DNA of 64,000 bases from Flavobacterium gilvum (GTDB lineage: Bacteria; Bacteroidota; Bacteroidia; Flavobacteriales; Flavobacteriaceae): NCBI RefSeq assembly GCF_001761465.1, contig NZ_CP017479.1, positions 1,116,001 through 1,180,000 of the forward strand, given 5' to 3'. The notes beneath the pieces are model-generated. The model ran no database searches. It was not told the origin of the DNA and worked only from the letters and a program-made list of their open reading frames with translations. The translations under genes and the position numbers were made by a program. Positions 9,119-17,741 of this stretch are shown piece after piece. Position 1 is the stretch's first letter. Every line of letters starts with the position of its first letter.

Positions 9119-9565
9119 ATGGCTATAGAATGGAAAATAAAGGCTTTTGAGGCATTATCGGCAGATGAGTTATATGATATACTTCAATTGCGAAGCAGAA
9201 TCTTTGTAGTGGAGCAAAATTGCGTTTATCTTGATCCTGATGGTAAGGATAAGGTCGCTTTGCATCTTTTTGGGGCTTTTGACGGAAAAATTGTGGCTCA
9301 CGCCCGACTTTTTAAACCCGGAATTACTTTTGACAACGCATCAATTGGGAGAGTGGTAGTAGATTCTGACTATAGAAACCGAAAATGGGGGCAGGAATTG
9401 ATGAAGAAAGCAATTGATGGTATTCAGGAACACTTTGACGAAAGCCAAATAACTATTGGCGCACAGTTATATCTGAAAAAATTCTACGAAAGTCTCGGTT
9501 TTGTACAATCTAGCGAAATGTATCTCGAGGACGATATTCCGCATATCGAAATGGTGAGAGAATGA
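9119..9565 (+). CDS. GNAT N-acetyltransferase, ElaA family
   Basis: 148 residues, the usual ElaA length. The N-terminal LSADELYDILQLRSRIFVVEQ and YLDPDGKD are typical of this family. The acetyl-CoA-binding part is IGRVVVDSDYRNRKWGQELM, matching the V-x-x-x-x-R-x-x-G-x-G/A core with G replaced by W in R-K-W-G. The C-terminal AQLYLKKFYESLGF motif is present. It should acetylate an unidentified small molecule or protein amine in the cytoplasm. It starts 10 bp after the DUF4837 gene. Confidence 0.88.
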   Translation: MAIEWKIKAFEALSADELYDILQLRSRIFVVEQNCVYLDPDGKDKVALHLFGAFDGKIVAHARLFKPGITFDNASIGRVVVDSDYRNRKWGQELMKKAIDGIQEHFDESQITIGAQLYLKKFYESLGFVQSSEMYLEDDIPHIEMVRE

Positions 9566-9603
9566 TTTGTTTTTACCACTGATTACTGAATGGAACACAG
9601 ATG

Positions 9604-9698
9604 ACACAGATGACACAGATTAAACGGATTATCACAGATTTTGTTCTTTAAAATAATGAAAAATCAGTATGAATCCGTTTAATCTGTGTCATCTGTGT
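9604..9698. repeat. Long inverted repeat between convergent genes
   Basis: Arms of 27 bp (9604-9630 and 9672-9698) are exact reverse complements and contain the recurring word CACAGATTAAACGGATT. The 41-base loop is AT-rich. The same word recurs at 44544-44560, so it belongs to a dispersed repeat family. It lies between the GNAT and S41 stop codons. Confidence 0.85.
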
Positions 9699-9764
9699 GC
9701 CATTGCGTATTTTGGTTTTTTTCAAACAAAATATAGAAACATTAAGCTTTAATTTACATTCCAA

Positions 9765-11402
9765 TCAAATTTTCAAAATTGAGTTATACTCCGCCGTCGT
9801 GTTCAAAATGCTTACTGCTTTCTTTATTTCGGGGTTGTTTTTGATGTAATAATTATAAAGCCCTTCCTGATATTGATAACGTTTTATGATTTCGTCAAGC
9901 AATAAACCTTTAATTTCCTTTTGGTTTTTATCTAATAATGCGTTTTCTGATTTTTGAAGCGAAGTCAATAATTGCTGATATTCCACAGCGATAGATTCAT
10001 CTAATTTCTCTTTTTTGGCTGTCGCCAAAGTGTTTTTCAGAGCGACTTCGGTTTCTGTGTCAAAAGTGATTTTTTGGCTTTTTAGAAATTGTTTGAAATC
10101 GGCATAATCCGTATCGGTGATTGCCGGAATTTTAGTTCCCAAATTCGGATTTTTATAATAATAGTAAGTGGCATAATTAAAAATGCCATCGTTTTTCAAC
10201 AGCGCATTCGCAATCGGACTAGTTTTGGTTTCTTCCATTTCGATATCTGGCTGAATACCGCCACCATCATAAACAGTTCTCCCTTTTCGAGTTTTAAAAG
10301 CGTTGTAATTCTTGGCTTCGGTCCTGATGGCAACGCCGTTTTTGTCTTTATGGGCATAATCCAACGCTTGAATACATCTGCCGGAAGGCGTGTAATAGCG
10401 GGAAATGGTCACTTTCAGTTGGGTGCCATAAGTTAATTCAACAGGTCTTTGTACTAAACCTTTTCCAAAACTGCGGCTTCCCAAAACAACCGCGCGATCT
10501 AAATCCTGCAAAGCTCCCGAAACAATTTCGGAGGCTGAAGCACTTCGGCCGTTAACCAAAATAACCAAAGGAATTGTAGTGTCTATAGGGTCTTTGGATG
10601 TTTTATAAGTGTTGTTGTGTTTTTCTATTTTGGATTTTGTCGTTACAATAATCTCATTTTTTGGAACAAAAAGATTGCAGATATTTACTGCTTCGTTCAA
10701 TAATCCGCCGGGATTTCCTCTTAAATCCAAAACGATTCTTTCGGCACCATCTCTTTTTAGTTGTTCCAATGCCTCCTTGGTTTCTGAAGAGGCTTTTCGG
10801 TTGAAGTGGTCTAGCACGATATAACCAGTTTTGTCATCAATTTTGGCAAAATATGGAACCGATTTGATTTCGACTTCGTCTAATACAATTACAGTAGAAT
10901 TGGTTTTTCCTTGACGAATGTATTTGATGTCGATTCTAGTGTTTTTGGAACCTTTTAATAATTGCGAAGCATCGTCTTTGAAATCGGCCAAAGGCGTATC
11001 GCCTATCTGTATAATTTCGTCACCGGCTTTGAGTCCCGCTTTGTCGGCGGGGAAATTTTTATACGGTTCTTTTATAATCAGTTTATCGTCTTTTCGGGTT
11101 ATTAGTGCGCCAATTCCGGTGTACTCGCCCGTATTGTTGATTTTGAATTTGATGACTTCCTGCTCGTTAAAATAAACGGTATAGGGATCAAGCGAAGCCA
11201 ACATTCCTTTGATGGCGTTGTTCATCAACTCGGCTGGAGTGGTCTCATCGACATAATTTTTGTTCAATTCCTTGAATAGCGTTGTGAAAATCTCCAACTG
11301 TTTGGCAATCTCAAAATAGTCGTCTTTGAAACTGACACCCACAAATAAAAAGGCAGAAGCAACAACTGGAATTATGTATTTTTTTTGGAAAAAGTTACGC
11401 AT
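9765..11402 (-). CDS. S41 family C-terminal processing peptidase
   Basis: 545 residues from the ATG at 11402. A longer frame back to 11540 would run through the end of the upstream gene and only adds a non-signal-like tail, so I reject it. The protein starts with a signal anchor (MRNFFQKKYIIPVVASAFLFVGVSF). A PDZ domain follows (YTGIGALITRK to KAGDEIIQIGDTPLADF). The S41 protease core has RIVLDLRGNPGGLL, the catalytic Ser in GRSASASEIVSGAL and the Lys in LGSRSFGKG. These periplasmic proteases trim or degrade envelope proteins from the C terminus. The gene begins 2 bp after the DUF4349 lipoprotein stop, which implies coupled translation. Confidence 0.93.
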   Translation of the reverse strand: MRNFFQKKYIIPVVASAFLFVGVSFKDDYFEIAKQLEIFTTLFKELNKNYVDETTPAELMNNAIKGMLASLDPYTVYFNEQEVIKFKINNTGEYTGIGALITRKDDKLIIKEPYKNFPADKAGLKAGDEIIQIGDTPLADFKDDASQLLKGSKNTRIDIKYIRQGKTNSTVIVLDEVEIKSVPYFAKIDDKTGYIVLDHFNRKASSETKEALEQLKRDGAERIVLDLRGNPGGLLNEAVNICNLFVPKNEIIVTTKSKIEKHNNTYKTSKDPIDTTIPLVILVNGRSASASEIVSGALQDLDRAVVLGSRSFGKGLVQRPVELTYGTQLKVTISRYYTPSGRCIQALDYAHKDKNGVAIRTEAKNYNAFKTRKGRTVYDGGGIQPDIEMEETKTSPIANALLKNDGIFNYATYYYYKNPNLGTKIPAITDTDYADFKQFLKSQKITFDTETEVALKNTLATAKKEKLDESIAVEYQQLLTSLQKSENALLDKNQKEIKGLLLDEIIKRYQYQEGLYNYYIKNNPEIKKAVSILNTTAEYNSILKI

Positions 11403-11404
11403 GA

Positions 11405-12232
11405 TTATTTGTTTTTTTTCTTGAATCGTTTTCTTATAAAATAAAATAGCGCTATTGCTATAATAATAAAGGGCCAAATTTCTAATAATCCCAAAAAGAA
11501 GCTTGAAATACCATAAAACCCAGATTTGAATGCATTCCACACTTTGGCTCCATAGGAAATGGTTACGCCGCTTTCCTGGGCAATTGTTTTATAGAATTCT
11601 ATGGTAACAGTGCTCAAAGAAACTTGATTTTGCATGTATCTCAATTGTCCTTCTTTGGCTTCTATTTCTTCTCGAATTGCCGAAAGCTGTGCTTCAATGG
11701 CTAGCATTTCAGACATTTTGGTGGCTTTTGCCAAAAGTTCAAGATACCTGTTTTCTAGTTTTTTTTTGGTTTTTAATCGGGCATCAATGTCGATATATTC
11801 TTCGGTTACATCTTGTGAGCTGATTTCTTTATTGTCAAAATAAGCAACTCCGGTCGAAAAGTCTTTTATAAAAGAATCAAAATTTTCACTTGGGATTCTA
11901 ACCGTTATTCTTCTGTAAATAGAGGAATAATCTTTCCCTTCACTATCGTTTTGTATGAAGGCCTTTCCTTTTTTTACGGCAGTTTTTATTTGTTCGTAAG
12001 TGGATTCTAAATTATCGGTTTCAAATCTAAGATTACCGTTGCGAATTATTTTTTGTTCTATGATTTTCTTTTCATCATTTGTGAATGCCGAATTACTGCC
12101 TACTTCGGCAATCTCTTTTTTTGGAGGCAATTTTGCCATTGAAATTGCTAAATCTGAAGAAGATTCTGCCTCGGCTTTTTTGCAACTTAATACAGCGAAA
12201 AATAAAAGGGTAATTATTAATTTTGATTTCAT
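11405..12232 (-). CDS. DUF4349 domain lipoprotein with C-terminal membrane segment
   Basis: 275 residues. The lipobox LLFFAVLSC puts the lipid on Cys17. The DUF4349 core begins at EQKIIRNGNLRFETDNL and contains YRRITVRIPSENFDSFI and SSQDVTEEYIDIDARLKTKK, all typical of the family. A coiled-coil stretch (about residues 150-190) precedes a C-terminal hydrophobic segment (SSFFLGLLEIWPFIIIAIALFYF) and a Lys/Arg-rich tail. It is probably anchored to the inner membrane, with its function unknown. It lies 2 bp upstream of the S41 protease gene and is likely cotranscribed with it. Confidence 0.85.
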   Translation of the reverse strand: MKSKLIITLLFFAVLSCKKAEAESSSDLAISMAKLPPKKEIAEVGSNSAFTNDEKKIIEQKIIRNGNLRFETDNLESTYEQIKTAVKKGKAFIQNDSEGKDYSSIYRRITVRIPSENFDSFIKDFSTGVAYFDNKEISSQDVTEEYIDIDARLKTKKKLENRYLELLAKATKMSEMLAIEAQLSAIREEIEAKEGQLRYMQNQVSLSTVTIEFYKTIAQESGVTISYGAKVWNAFKSGFYGISSFFLGLLEIWPFIIIAIALFYFIRKRFKKKNK

Positions 12233-12323
12233 GAGGCTAATTTATTTTTAAAAATACAAAATTAATTTCGAAAACAAACTAAGCTGAAGTTGGATAGCTT
12301 TAGAAAGAAAATGTTTCAAACAG

Positions 12324-12704
12324 TTATTCTTCTTTTTTTATCTGTAAAAGAAATTTCTCAAACAACTGTATGGTTTTGGTGTTGATTTCCTCAAAAGACA
12401 AACGGTCTTTGCTTTGGTAAAAAAACATAAAAGAATACGGCTGATCCAGATTATCAATCAACAAATGCTTGTTGAGCCTGTATGTTTCCCGAAGTACGCG
12501 TTTGAAATAGTTTCGGTCAACTGCTTTTTTAAAATATTTTTTGGAAACCGAAACGCCTATTTTTATTTTTTCGCCTTCGCCAAAAGTCCCTGGATTGTAA
12601 ACCAACCGCAATGGATATTTTGAAACCGATTTGCCCTCGGTAAATAACAATCCAATGGAAATTTTACTTTTTAGTTTTTCATTTCTGGGATAGGTGAAGC
12701 TCAT
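12324..12704 (-). CDS. rnpA: Ribonuclease P protein component
   Basis: 126 residues. The RNP signature is KKAVDRNYFKRVLRETYR, very close to the universal K-x-A-V-x-R-N-x-x-K-R-x-x-R-E motif. The N-terminal YPRNEKLKSK and FTEGKSV stretch matches bacterial RnpA. It binds the RNase P RNA and helps it cleave the 5' leader from pre-tRNA. The usual neighbour rpmH is not adjacent here, a common situation in Bacteroidota. A good promoter lies directly upstream on the minus strand. Confidence 0.95.
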   Translation of the reverse strand: MSFTYPRNEKLKSKISIGLLFTEGKSVSKYPLRLVYNPGTFGEGEKIKIGVSVSKKYFKKAVDRNYFKRVLRETYRLNKHLLIDNLDQPYSFMFFYQSKDRLSFEEINTKTIQLFEKFLLQIKKEE

Positions 12705-12736
12705 TTTAAATAAATATACGTAGTTATAATTAGTAA

Positions 12737-12766
12737 CAAAGGTACAATTAATGTGTGGTCATGCAA
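12737..12766 (-). promoter_or_regulatory. Promoter of rnpA
   Basis: Read on the minus strand: TTG (12766-12764), a 19-base spacer, then TACCTTTG (12744-12737). This is an exact match to the Bacteroidota consensus, 32 bases before the rnpA start codon. Confidence 0.7.
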
Positions 12767-12925
12767 CAAGCTGTTCAGAATGAAATTGGATTTTCAATCG
12801 GGCGAAAAGTTTCATTTTTATTCGATTAATAAATGATATTTTTTTTGTAACTTTCTGTTTTACATGTTAATACATTTAAAAAGATTAATTGCAGGGGTTA
12901 TAAATAGTGCTAAAAATATATTTCT

Positions 12926-12933
12926 TACTTTTG
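12926..12933 (+). promoter_or_regulatory. -7 box upstream of the PlsC-like gene
   Basis: TACTTTTG fits TAnnTTTG, 16 bases before the start codon at 12950. No matching TTG is seen at the expected distance. Confidence 0.4.
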
Positions 12934-12949
12934 TGGCAAATTTAATAGT

Positions 12950-13684
12950 ATGCAAAAGTTAATTTCGTACCCTCTATCTTTAATTGTACTAATATTAGTA
13001 CTCTTGACTTTAGTGGTATTTCATCCTATTCAATGGATTTGTTTGCACGTATTTGGTTATCAAGCACATAAAAAAAGTGTTGATTACTTAAATTTTATAT
13101 TGCTAAAAATTGTTCTTTTGTTGGGAACAACGTTTAGTTGCAAAAATGCAGAAAGTGTACCAAAGGGTGTGCCTGTTATTTTTGTTGCAAACCATCAGAG
13201 TTTATATGATATTATTGCGATAATTTGGTTTTTGAGAAGATATCATCCCAAATTTGTCAGCAAAAAAGAATTAGGAAAGGGAGTACCAAGTGTGTCTTTT
13301 AATTTACGTCACGGAGGTTCGGTATTAATTGACCGTAAGGATCCAAAACAAGCCATACCGACTATCAAAAAAATAGCCGATTATATTGAAAAACATAAAC
13401 GTTCGGCGGTAATTTTTCCTGAAGGAACAAGAAGTCGCAACGGAATACCAAAAGAATTTGCGCAAACAGGTTTGAAAATTTTATGCAAAAATACCCCCTC
13501 GGCTTATGTGGTTCCCATCAGTATCAATAATTCATGGAAACTATTACGATATGGAACTTTTCCTTATGGTTTAGGAAGCCACATCAGCTTAGAAATTCAT
13601 GATGCATTTGCAGTTAAGGATTTTGAGTTTAACGAAATAATGCAAAAGACTGAATCGTCAGTCAAAAACGGAGTAAAAATTTAA
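12950..13684 (+). CDS. 1-acyl-sn-glycerol-3-phosphate acyltransferase (PlsC-like)
   Basis: 244 residues. Two N-terminal hydrophobic segments (about 4-35 and 48-62) are followed by the LPLAT signature: VANHQSLYD (HX4D catalytic pair), GGSVLIDRKDP and VIFPEGTRSRNG. It should transfer an acyl chain to lysophosphatidic acid, making phosphatidic acid at the inner membrane. The acyl-ACP desaturase starts 13 bp downstream, so the operon couples acyl-chain desaturation to phospholipid assembly. The C-terminal tail is short. Confidence 0.9.
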   Translation: MQKLISYPLSLIVLILVLLTLVVFHPIQWICLHVFGYQAHKKSVDYLNFILLKIVLLLGTTFSCKNAESVPKGVPVIFVANHQSLYDIIAIIWFLRRYHPKFVSKKELGKGVPSVSFNLRHGGSVLIDRKDPKQAIPTIKKIADYIEKHKRSAVIFPEGTRSRNGIPKEFAQTGLKILCKNTPSAYVVPISINNSWKLLRYGTFPYGLGSHISLEIHDAFAVKDFEFNEIMQKTESSVKNGVKI

Positions 13685-13697
13685 TAACCTATATATA

Positions 13698-14684
13698 ATG
13701 TCTATAAAAAATATTCGTCTGGAAGTGATGCAATTTCTGGAAAACAAAGTAGAAGGATTTATGGAGCAGTATCTGATTCCTGTAGAGAAGATATGGCAAC
13801 CTTCTGACTTTTTGCCTAATTCAGAAAGTGATAATTTTCTTGAAGAAGTAAGAGAATTGCGAGAAATATCCAAAGATTTACCGTATGATTTTTGGGTAGC
13901 CATGGTTGGTGATATGATTACCGAAGAGGCTTTGCCAACTTATGAAAACTGGTTGATGGAGCTTGAAGGTGTCGATAATGAAGGAAGAAACGCATGGTCA
14001 AAATGGGTGCGAGAATGGACGGGCGAGGAGAACCGTCACGGAGATTTATTGAATAAATATTTGTACTTGTCTGGACGTGTGAATATGCGTGAAATCGAAA
14101 TGACCACACAGCATTTAATCAATGATGGTTTTGATATTGGAACAGGTCGTGATCCGTATAAAAACTTTGTTTATACGAGTTTTCAGGAATTGGCAACTTA
14201 TGTTTCCCACAACAGAGTTTCTCAATTGGCTAAATCGTATGGAGATAAAAAGTTGTCCAAAATGTGTAAAATGGTTGCCGGAGACGAAATGCGTCACCAC
14301 CACGCTTACAGCCATTTTGTGACCGAAATTTTCAAATTGGATCCAAGCGAAATGATGTTGGCTTTCCAATACATGATGAAACAAAAAATTGTGATGCCAG
14401 CGCATTTCCTAAGAGAATCGGGACAAAAAATCAGCTCGGCTTTTGAACATTTTTCAGATTCTGCACAAAGAATTGGAGTTTATACGGCCAATGATTACGT
14501 TGATATTTTGCAGAAATTAATTGATAAATGGGAAATCGATAAAGTTACAGGTTTAACAGCCGAGGCCGAAAAAGCAAGAGATTATCTGATGAAATTACCA
14601 TCCAGAATGGCAAAAATTTCAGAGCGATTGGTTATTCCTCAAGAGTCATTCCAATTCAAATGGGTAGAACCAGCAAGATTGTAG
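13698..14684 (+). CDS. Acyl-ACP desaturase (ferritin-like diiron enzyme)
   Basis: 328 residues, homologous to the stearoyl-ACP delta-9 desaturase family. The diiron ligands are seen in WTGEENRHGDLL (E110/E111 and H114) and in the second helix pair GDEMRHHHAYSHF. TTQHLINDGFDIGTGRDPYKNFVYTSFQE is also typical. It introduces a double bond into an acyl-ACP using O2 and ferredoxin-type reductant. It follows the PlsC-like gene by 13 bp, suggesting cotranscription. A terminator follows at 14782. Confidence 0.93.
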   Translation: MSIKNIRLEVMQFLENKVEGFMEQYLIPVEKIWQPSDFLPNSESDNFLEEVRELREISKDLPYDFWVAMVGDMITEEALPTYENWLMELEGVDNEGRNAWSKWVREWTGEENRHGDLLNKYLYLSGRVNMREIEMTTQHLINDGFDIGTGRDPYKNFVYTSFQELATYVSHNRVSQLAKSYGDKKLSKMCKMVAGDEMRHHHAYSHFVTEIFKLDPSEMMLAFQYMMKQKIVMPAHFLRESGQKISSAFEHFSDSAQRIGVYTANDYVDILQKLIDKWEIDKVTGLTAEAEKARDYLMKLPSRMAKISERLVIPQESFQFKWVEPARL

Positions 14685-14781
14685 ATTTGAGATTGCAGAA
14701 TTCAGATTTTAGATTTTTTGAAATTGCCATTAAAATTGATTTTTTGCTATTGTAATTGAATTTTTAAATTAAAATAATATT

Positions 14782-14822
14782 GCTGATTTTTAAGGTTTAG
14801 GCTTTAAAAATCAGCTTTTTTT
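14782..14822 (+). terminator. Intrinsic terminator of the desaturase operon
   Basis: Stem GCTGATTTTTAA / TTAAAAATCAGC (14782-14793 and 14804-14815) followed by seven T's. Confidence 0.85.
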
Positions 14823-14838
14823 ATAAAAAGAAAAACAT

Positions 14839-15491
14839 ATGAATAATCCTGATTTAATTAATAAAACTATTCTTTTTGTAAAAGAAAAATTAGCCAATGC
14901 CGAAGGAGGACACGATTGGTTTCATATTCAAAGAGTGTATAAGAATGCATTATTGATTGCAAGCGGAGAACAATGTGACGAAACTGTCGTAAAGTTGGGT
15001 GCTTTGCTTCACGATATCGCCGATAGTAAATTTCACGGAGGTGACGAGGCAGTGGGGCCAAAAGTAGCTCGTGAGTTTTTGGAAAGTCAAAACGCTTCTG
15101 AAGAAACGATTTCTCATGTTGTCCAAATCATCAATAACATCTCTTTTAAAGGCGGAAATAACAAAAAGGCGTTCTCGTCCATCGAATTGGATATCGTTCA
15201 GGATGCGGACCGTTTGGATGCCATAGGAGCCATTGGAATTGCCCGAGCGTTTAATTATGGCGGATTCAAGAATCGAGCGATGTACGATCCGAATATTGCC
15301 CCAAATTGAATATGACCAAGGAAGAGTACAAAAACAGTCAAGCGCCTACCATCAACCATTTTTATGAAAAGTTGTTGCTGCTGAAAGATAAGATGAATAC
15401 CCAAACTGGTAAAGAAATTGCACAGCAAAGACATCATTTCATGCAGGAATTTCTGGCACAGTTTTATGCTGAATGGGAAGGGGAATTGTAG
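14839..15491 (+). pseudogene. HD domain phosphohydrolase, frame-disrupted
   Basis: The first segment (14839-15309, 156 aa) carries the HD-domain signature: GGHDWFHIQRVYKNAL, LGALLHDIADSKFH (metal-binding HD) and VQDADRLDAIGAIGIARAF. It stops at MYDPNIAPN. The -1 frame continues at once with LNMTKEEYKNSQAP and runs to ...AQFYAEWEGEL, ending TAG at 15489-15491. This is the expected C-terminal part of the ~215-aa YedJ-like family. One missing A in the AAA at 15303-15305 would restore the frame. The site also reads C CCA AAT in the zero frame, a slippery-heptamer pattern. The likely activity is a metal-dependent phosphohydrolase on a nucleotide. Whether it is expressed full length depends on the frame break being real. 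Confidence 0.8.
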
Positions 15492-15570
15492 AGACGTTGC
15501 ATTGCAACGTCTCCACAACGAACCGCAATCTAGACGTTGCATTCAATCAGACGTTGCATTGCAACGTCTC
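15491..15570. repeat. Palindromic repeats built on AGACGTTGCATTGCAACGTC
   Basis: A 23-bp near-perfect palindrome occurs at 15491-15513 and again at 15549-15570, with a half copy (TAGACGTTGCATTCAAT) at 15531-15547. The first copy begins on the last base of the HD gene stop codon. This resembles a REP-type dispersed palindrome and lies between convergent genes. Confidence 0.8.
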
Positions 15571-15588
15571 TACAATGTAACCGACATT

Positions 15589-15984
15589 CTACATTCCCTT
15601 TTCCTTCATTTCCAGAATCACATCCGAAGGGCTCTTAAAAGTCGGAGCTTGTTCAATAATACTTCCTGCGCGTTTTTTGTTGATTTTGAAAGTGATGTCA
15701 TTATCTGTGGTGAACAAAAGTGCCGTCAGGAAAGGATTATTCATATAGGAACTCAGAATTATATAGGCTTCGTCAAGCGAATGAAAACTTTCAATTTCCT
15801 CTGTTTTGTATCGCGCTATAACCGAAAGACTAAAAATCCCATCATTCAAAACCGGACGCACATAAATATTTTTCAAATCAGTATCACCAATGGTTTTGGC
15901 CAAAGTTAGTTTGGCGTAAGTTTTATTGGTGATGCTTTCTTTTACTTTTTCCCAAAATTCATCAAAAACAGGTTGAAAAGACAT
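15589..15984 (-). CDS. Uncharacterised protein, possibly the stand-alone N-terminal domain of a methyltransferase family
   Basis: 131 residues, soluble, no signal peptide. KLTLAKTIGDTDLKNIYVRPV, LSVIARYKTEEI and TALLFTTDNDITFKINKK recall, from memory, the N-terminal part of a family of larger class I methyltransferase-like proteins in Bacteroidota. The methyltransferase domain itself is absent: the frame ends at ILEMKEKGM next to the palindromic repeats. It could be a natural single-domain version or a truncated gene. I do not assign a function. Confidence 0.6.
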   Translation of the reverse strand: MSFQPVFDEFWEKVKESITNKTYAKLTLAKTIGDTDLKNIYVRPVLNDGIFSLSVIARYKTEEIESFHSLDEAYIILSSYMNNPFLTALLFTTDNDITFKINKKRAGSIIEQAPTFKSPSDVILEMKEKGM

Positions 15985-16189
15985 AGGTTTTATTTTTTGG
16001 TATTATTGAAGTACAAAAATACCTTTTTGAAAGGAAACAATGTGCTTTTTGCTTGAGATAATCAATTTCAAAGGCAAAGGGCTATTGATGAATAATGCGT
16101 ATATTTGATTTTAATAGAAATGTGATTTTTTGTAATACATATTTAAGTTAAGAGTCACAATCCAATATCACGATAAGACCTTTTAATGT

Positions 16190-16570
16190 ATGACAAAACG
16201 ATATCAACTATTTTCTTTGGCTTACCGAATTATTTTGGGATTATTCATTGTGGTTTTTACAATAAAATCTTTGTTTTTCCCTGATCCGAGCGCTGATAAT
16301 GCAGGGGTTTGGTCATTGTTGTTTAGTATTGTGACTTTACCCGCAATCACAATTTTTCATAGGTTGGGAAATGAAAATAGGTACAAAATCATTGTGCAGT
16401 TTTTTGTCTGTGCTTTGGTTCTGATAAGTTTATCATTTCTACTTTTTTTATTTTTAACACCTGAAGATGGAAACCTGCTTGTCAATTCTGTGTTTGTAAT
16501 AACGATATTTGTAAATGCAGGATTGCTTTTTTATTTAATTCAAGATAAAAAATTTAATCACAACGGCTAA
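16190..16570 (+). CDS. Small four-helix membrane protein, unknown function
   Basis: 126 residues with four predicted transmembrane helices (about 10-27, 40-56, 67-90 and 97-116) joined by short loops. No catalytic motif or known domain is recognised. It lies 23 bp before the LOG-family gene on the same strand and probably shares its transcript. Confidence 0.65.
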   Translation: MTKRYQLFSLAYRIILGLFIVVFTIKSLFFPDPSADNAGVWSLLFSIVTLPAITIFHRLGNENRYKIIVQFFVCALVLISLSFLLFLFLTPEDGNLLVNSVFVITIFVNAGLLFYLIQDKKFNHNG

Positions 16571-16593
16571 AACATTTTAATCGCTATAAATAA

Positions 16594-17175
16594 ATGAAAC
16601 GAATAACTGTATTCTGTGGTTCTAGTTCTGGAACCGAAGAAATCTATACTTCGCAGGCAACTTTGCTGGGTGAAATATTAGCGAAACGAAATATTGAATT
16701 GGTGTATGGCGGAGCCAATGTTGGACTTATGGGTGCTGTTGCCGATGGTGTTTTGAATCATGGTGGAAAAGCAATCGGGGTTTTGCCAAATTTTTTGAGG
16801 TCAAAAGAAATAGCGCATAAGCAACTTACCGAATTGATTTTGGTTGATACTATGCATGAACGAAAAACCAAAATGAATGACCTTTGTGACGGCGTAATTG
16901 CGCTGCCGGGCGGTTTTGGAACGATGGACGAACTTTTCGAAATGCTGACTTGGGCGCAACTCGGACTGCATAAAAAACCGATTGCACTTTTAAACATTGA
17001 CGGGTATTTTGATGCTTTGATTGTTTTTATACAAACGATGGTGAATAAGGGACTTTTGAAAGAAGCAAATCAGCAAATGCTTTTGGTGAGTGATTCCATA
17101 GACGAACTTTTGGATAAAATGACAAATTATGTTCCTCCTACGGTGGGAAAATGGATTAGTAAAGAAAATATTTAA
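16594..17175 (+). CDS. LOG family protein (TIGR00730), nucleoside-monophosphate phosphoribohydrolase
   Basis: 193 residues, the usual LOG length. A Rossmann-like fold starts ITVFCGSSSGTEE. YGGANVGLMGAVADGVL and the catalytic PGGFGTMDELFEMLTWAQLG motif (consensus PGGxGTxxE) are both intact. Family members hydrolyse the N-glycosidic bond of cytokinin riboside 5'-monophosphate or related nucleotides such as AMP. In bacteria the physiological substrate is usually uncertain. The stop codon overlaps a possible ATG of the following gene (TAATG). Confidence 0.92.
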   Translation: MKRITVFCGSSSGTEEIYTSQATLLGEILAKRNIELVYGGANVGLMGAVADGVLNHGGKAIGVLPNFLRSKEIAHKQLTELILVDTMHERKTKMNDLCDGVIALPGGFGTMDELFEMLTWAQLGLHKKPIALLNIDGYFDALIVFIQTMVNKGLLKEANQQMLLVSDSIDELLDKMTNYVPPTVGKWISKENI

Positions 17176-17198
17176 TGGCGATTGACAAACCAAATCAA

Positions 17199-17732
17199 AT
17201 GAAATATAAATTTTTAGTACTGATTGCTGTAATGATTGCAATTGTTGGATGTCAAAAAAACGAAAAAAAGTCTATTTCGCAACCGGATAAAGACACGAAG
17301 GAATTAAGCGGAAAGGGATATTCTATTCAATATGATTCCTCTTTTAGACTCGATGAAAGCGGAAGGAATGGAACCGAATTTTATTTGTTTACGCCAACTG
17401 CCCCCGGAGATGATTTTTCGGAAAACATCAATTTAATAATTCAGAACCTTGGAGTTTTAAAGTATGATTTGAACCAATTCATAACTCTTTCGGAAAAACA
17501 AATTGAAGCAAACGGAAAACTCATTGAGAGCGTCAGAAAAAATGAAAATGGACAGGAATACCATATTTTAATTTTTGAGACCAAAATGAATGGTTTTGAT
17601 TTGAAGTTTTTGCAATACGATTTCGTGAAAAACGATAAAGCTTATGTATTGACTTTTTCGGCAAAAAAAGATGAATTTGAAAACCATCGAAAATCCATCG
17701 AAAAAGTAATGAACAGTTTTGGATTGGAATAA
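17199..17732 (+). CDS. Small lipoprotein, unknown function
   Basis: 177 residues from the ATG at 17199, chosen because MKYKFLVLIAVMIAIVGC is a clean lipoprotein signal. An in-frame ATG at 17175, overlapping the LOG stop, would add eight residues before it. The mature part (GKGYSIQYDSSFRLDES, TEFYLFTPTAP, HILIFETKMNGF, VLTFSAKKDEFENH) resembles the PsbP/DUF1795-like fold, seen as small secreted or lipid-anchored domains of unknown role. I treat that resemblance as tentative. Confidence 0.75.
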   Translation: MKYKFLVLIAVMIAIVGCQKNEKKSISQPDKDTKELSGKGYSIQYDSSFRLDESGRNGTEFYLFTPTAPGDDFSENINLIIQNLGVLKYDLNQFITLSEKQIEANGKLIESVRKNENGQEYHILIFETKMNGFDLKFLQYDFVKNDKAYVLTFSAKKDEFENHRKSIEKVMNSFGLE

Positions 17733-17741
17733 TACCATAAT

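Noticed and set aside
9604..9698. CRISPR-like array from repeated ACACAGATGACACAGAT
   Set aside because: Only two adjacent words without regular spacers; it is one arm of an inverted repeat.
11403..11540. N-terminal extension of the S41 protease by 46 residues
   Set aside because: It overlaps the DUF4349 gene in another frame and hides a good signal anchor starting at 11402.
15418..15909. 163-aa plus-strand ORF
   Set aside because: It crosses the palindromic repeats and overlaps the minus-strand 15589-15984 gene, with unlikely composition.
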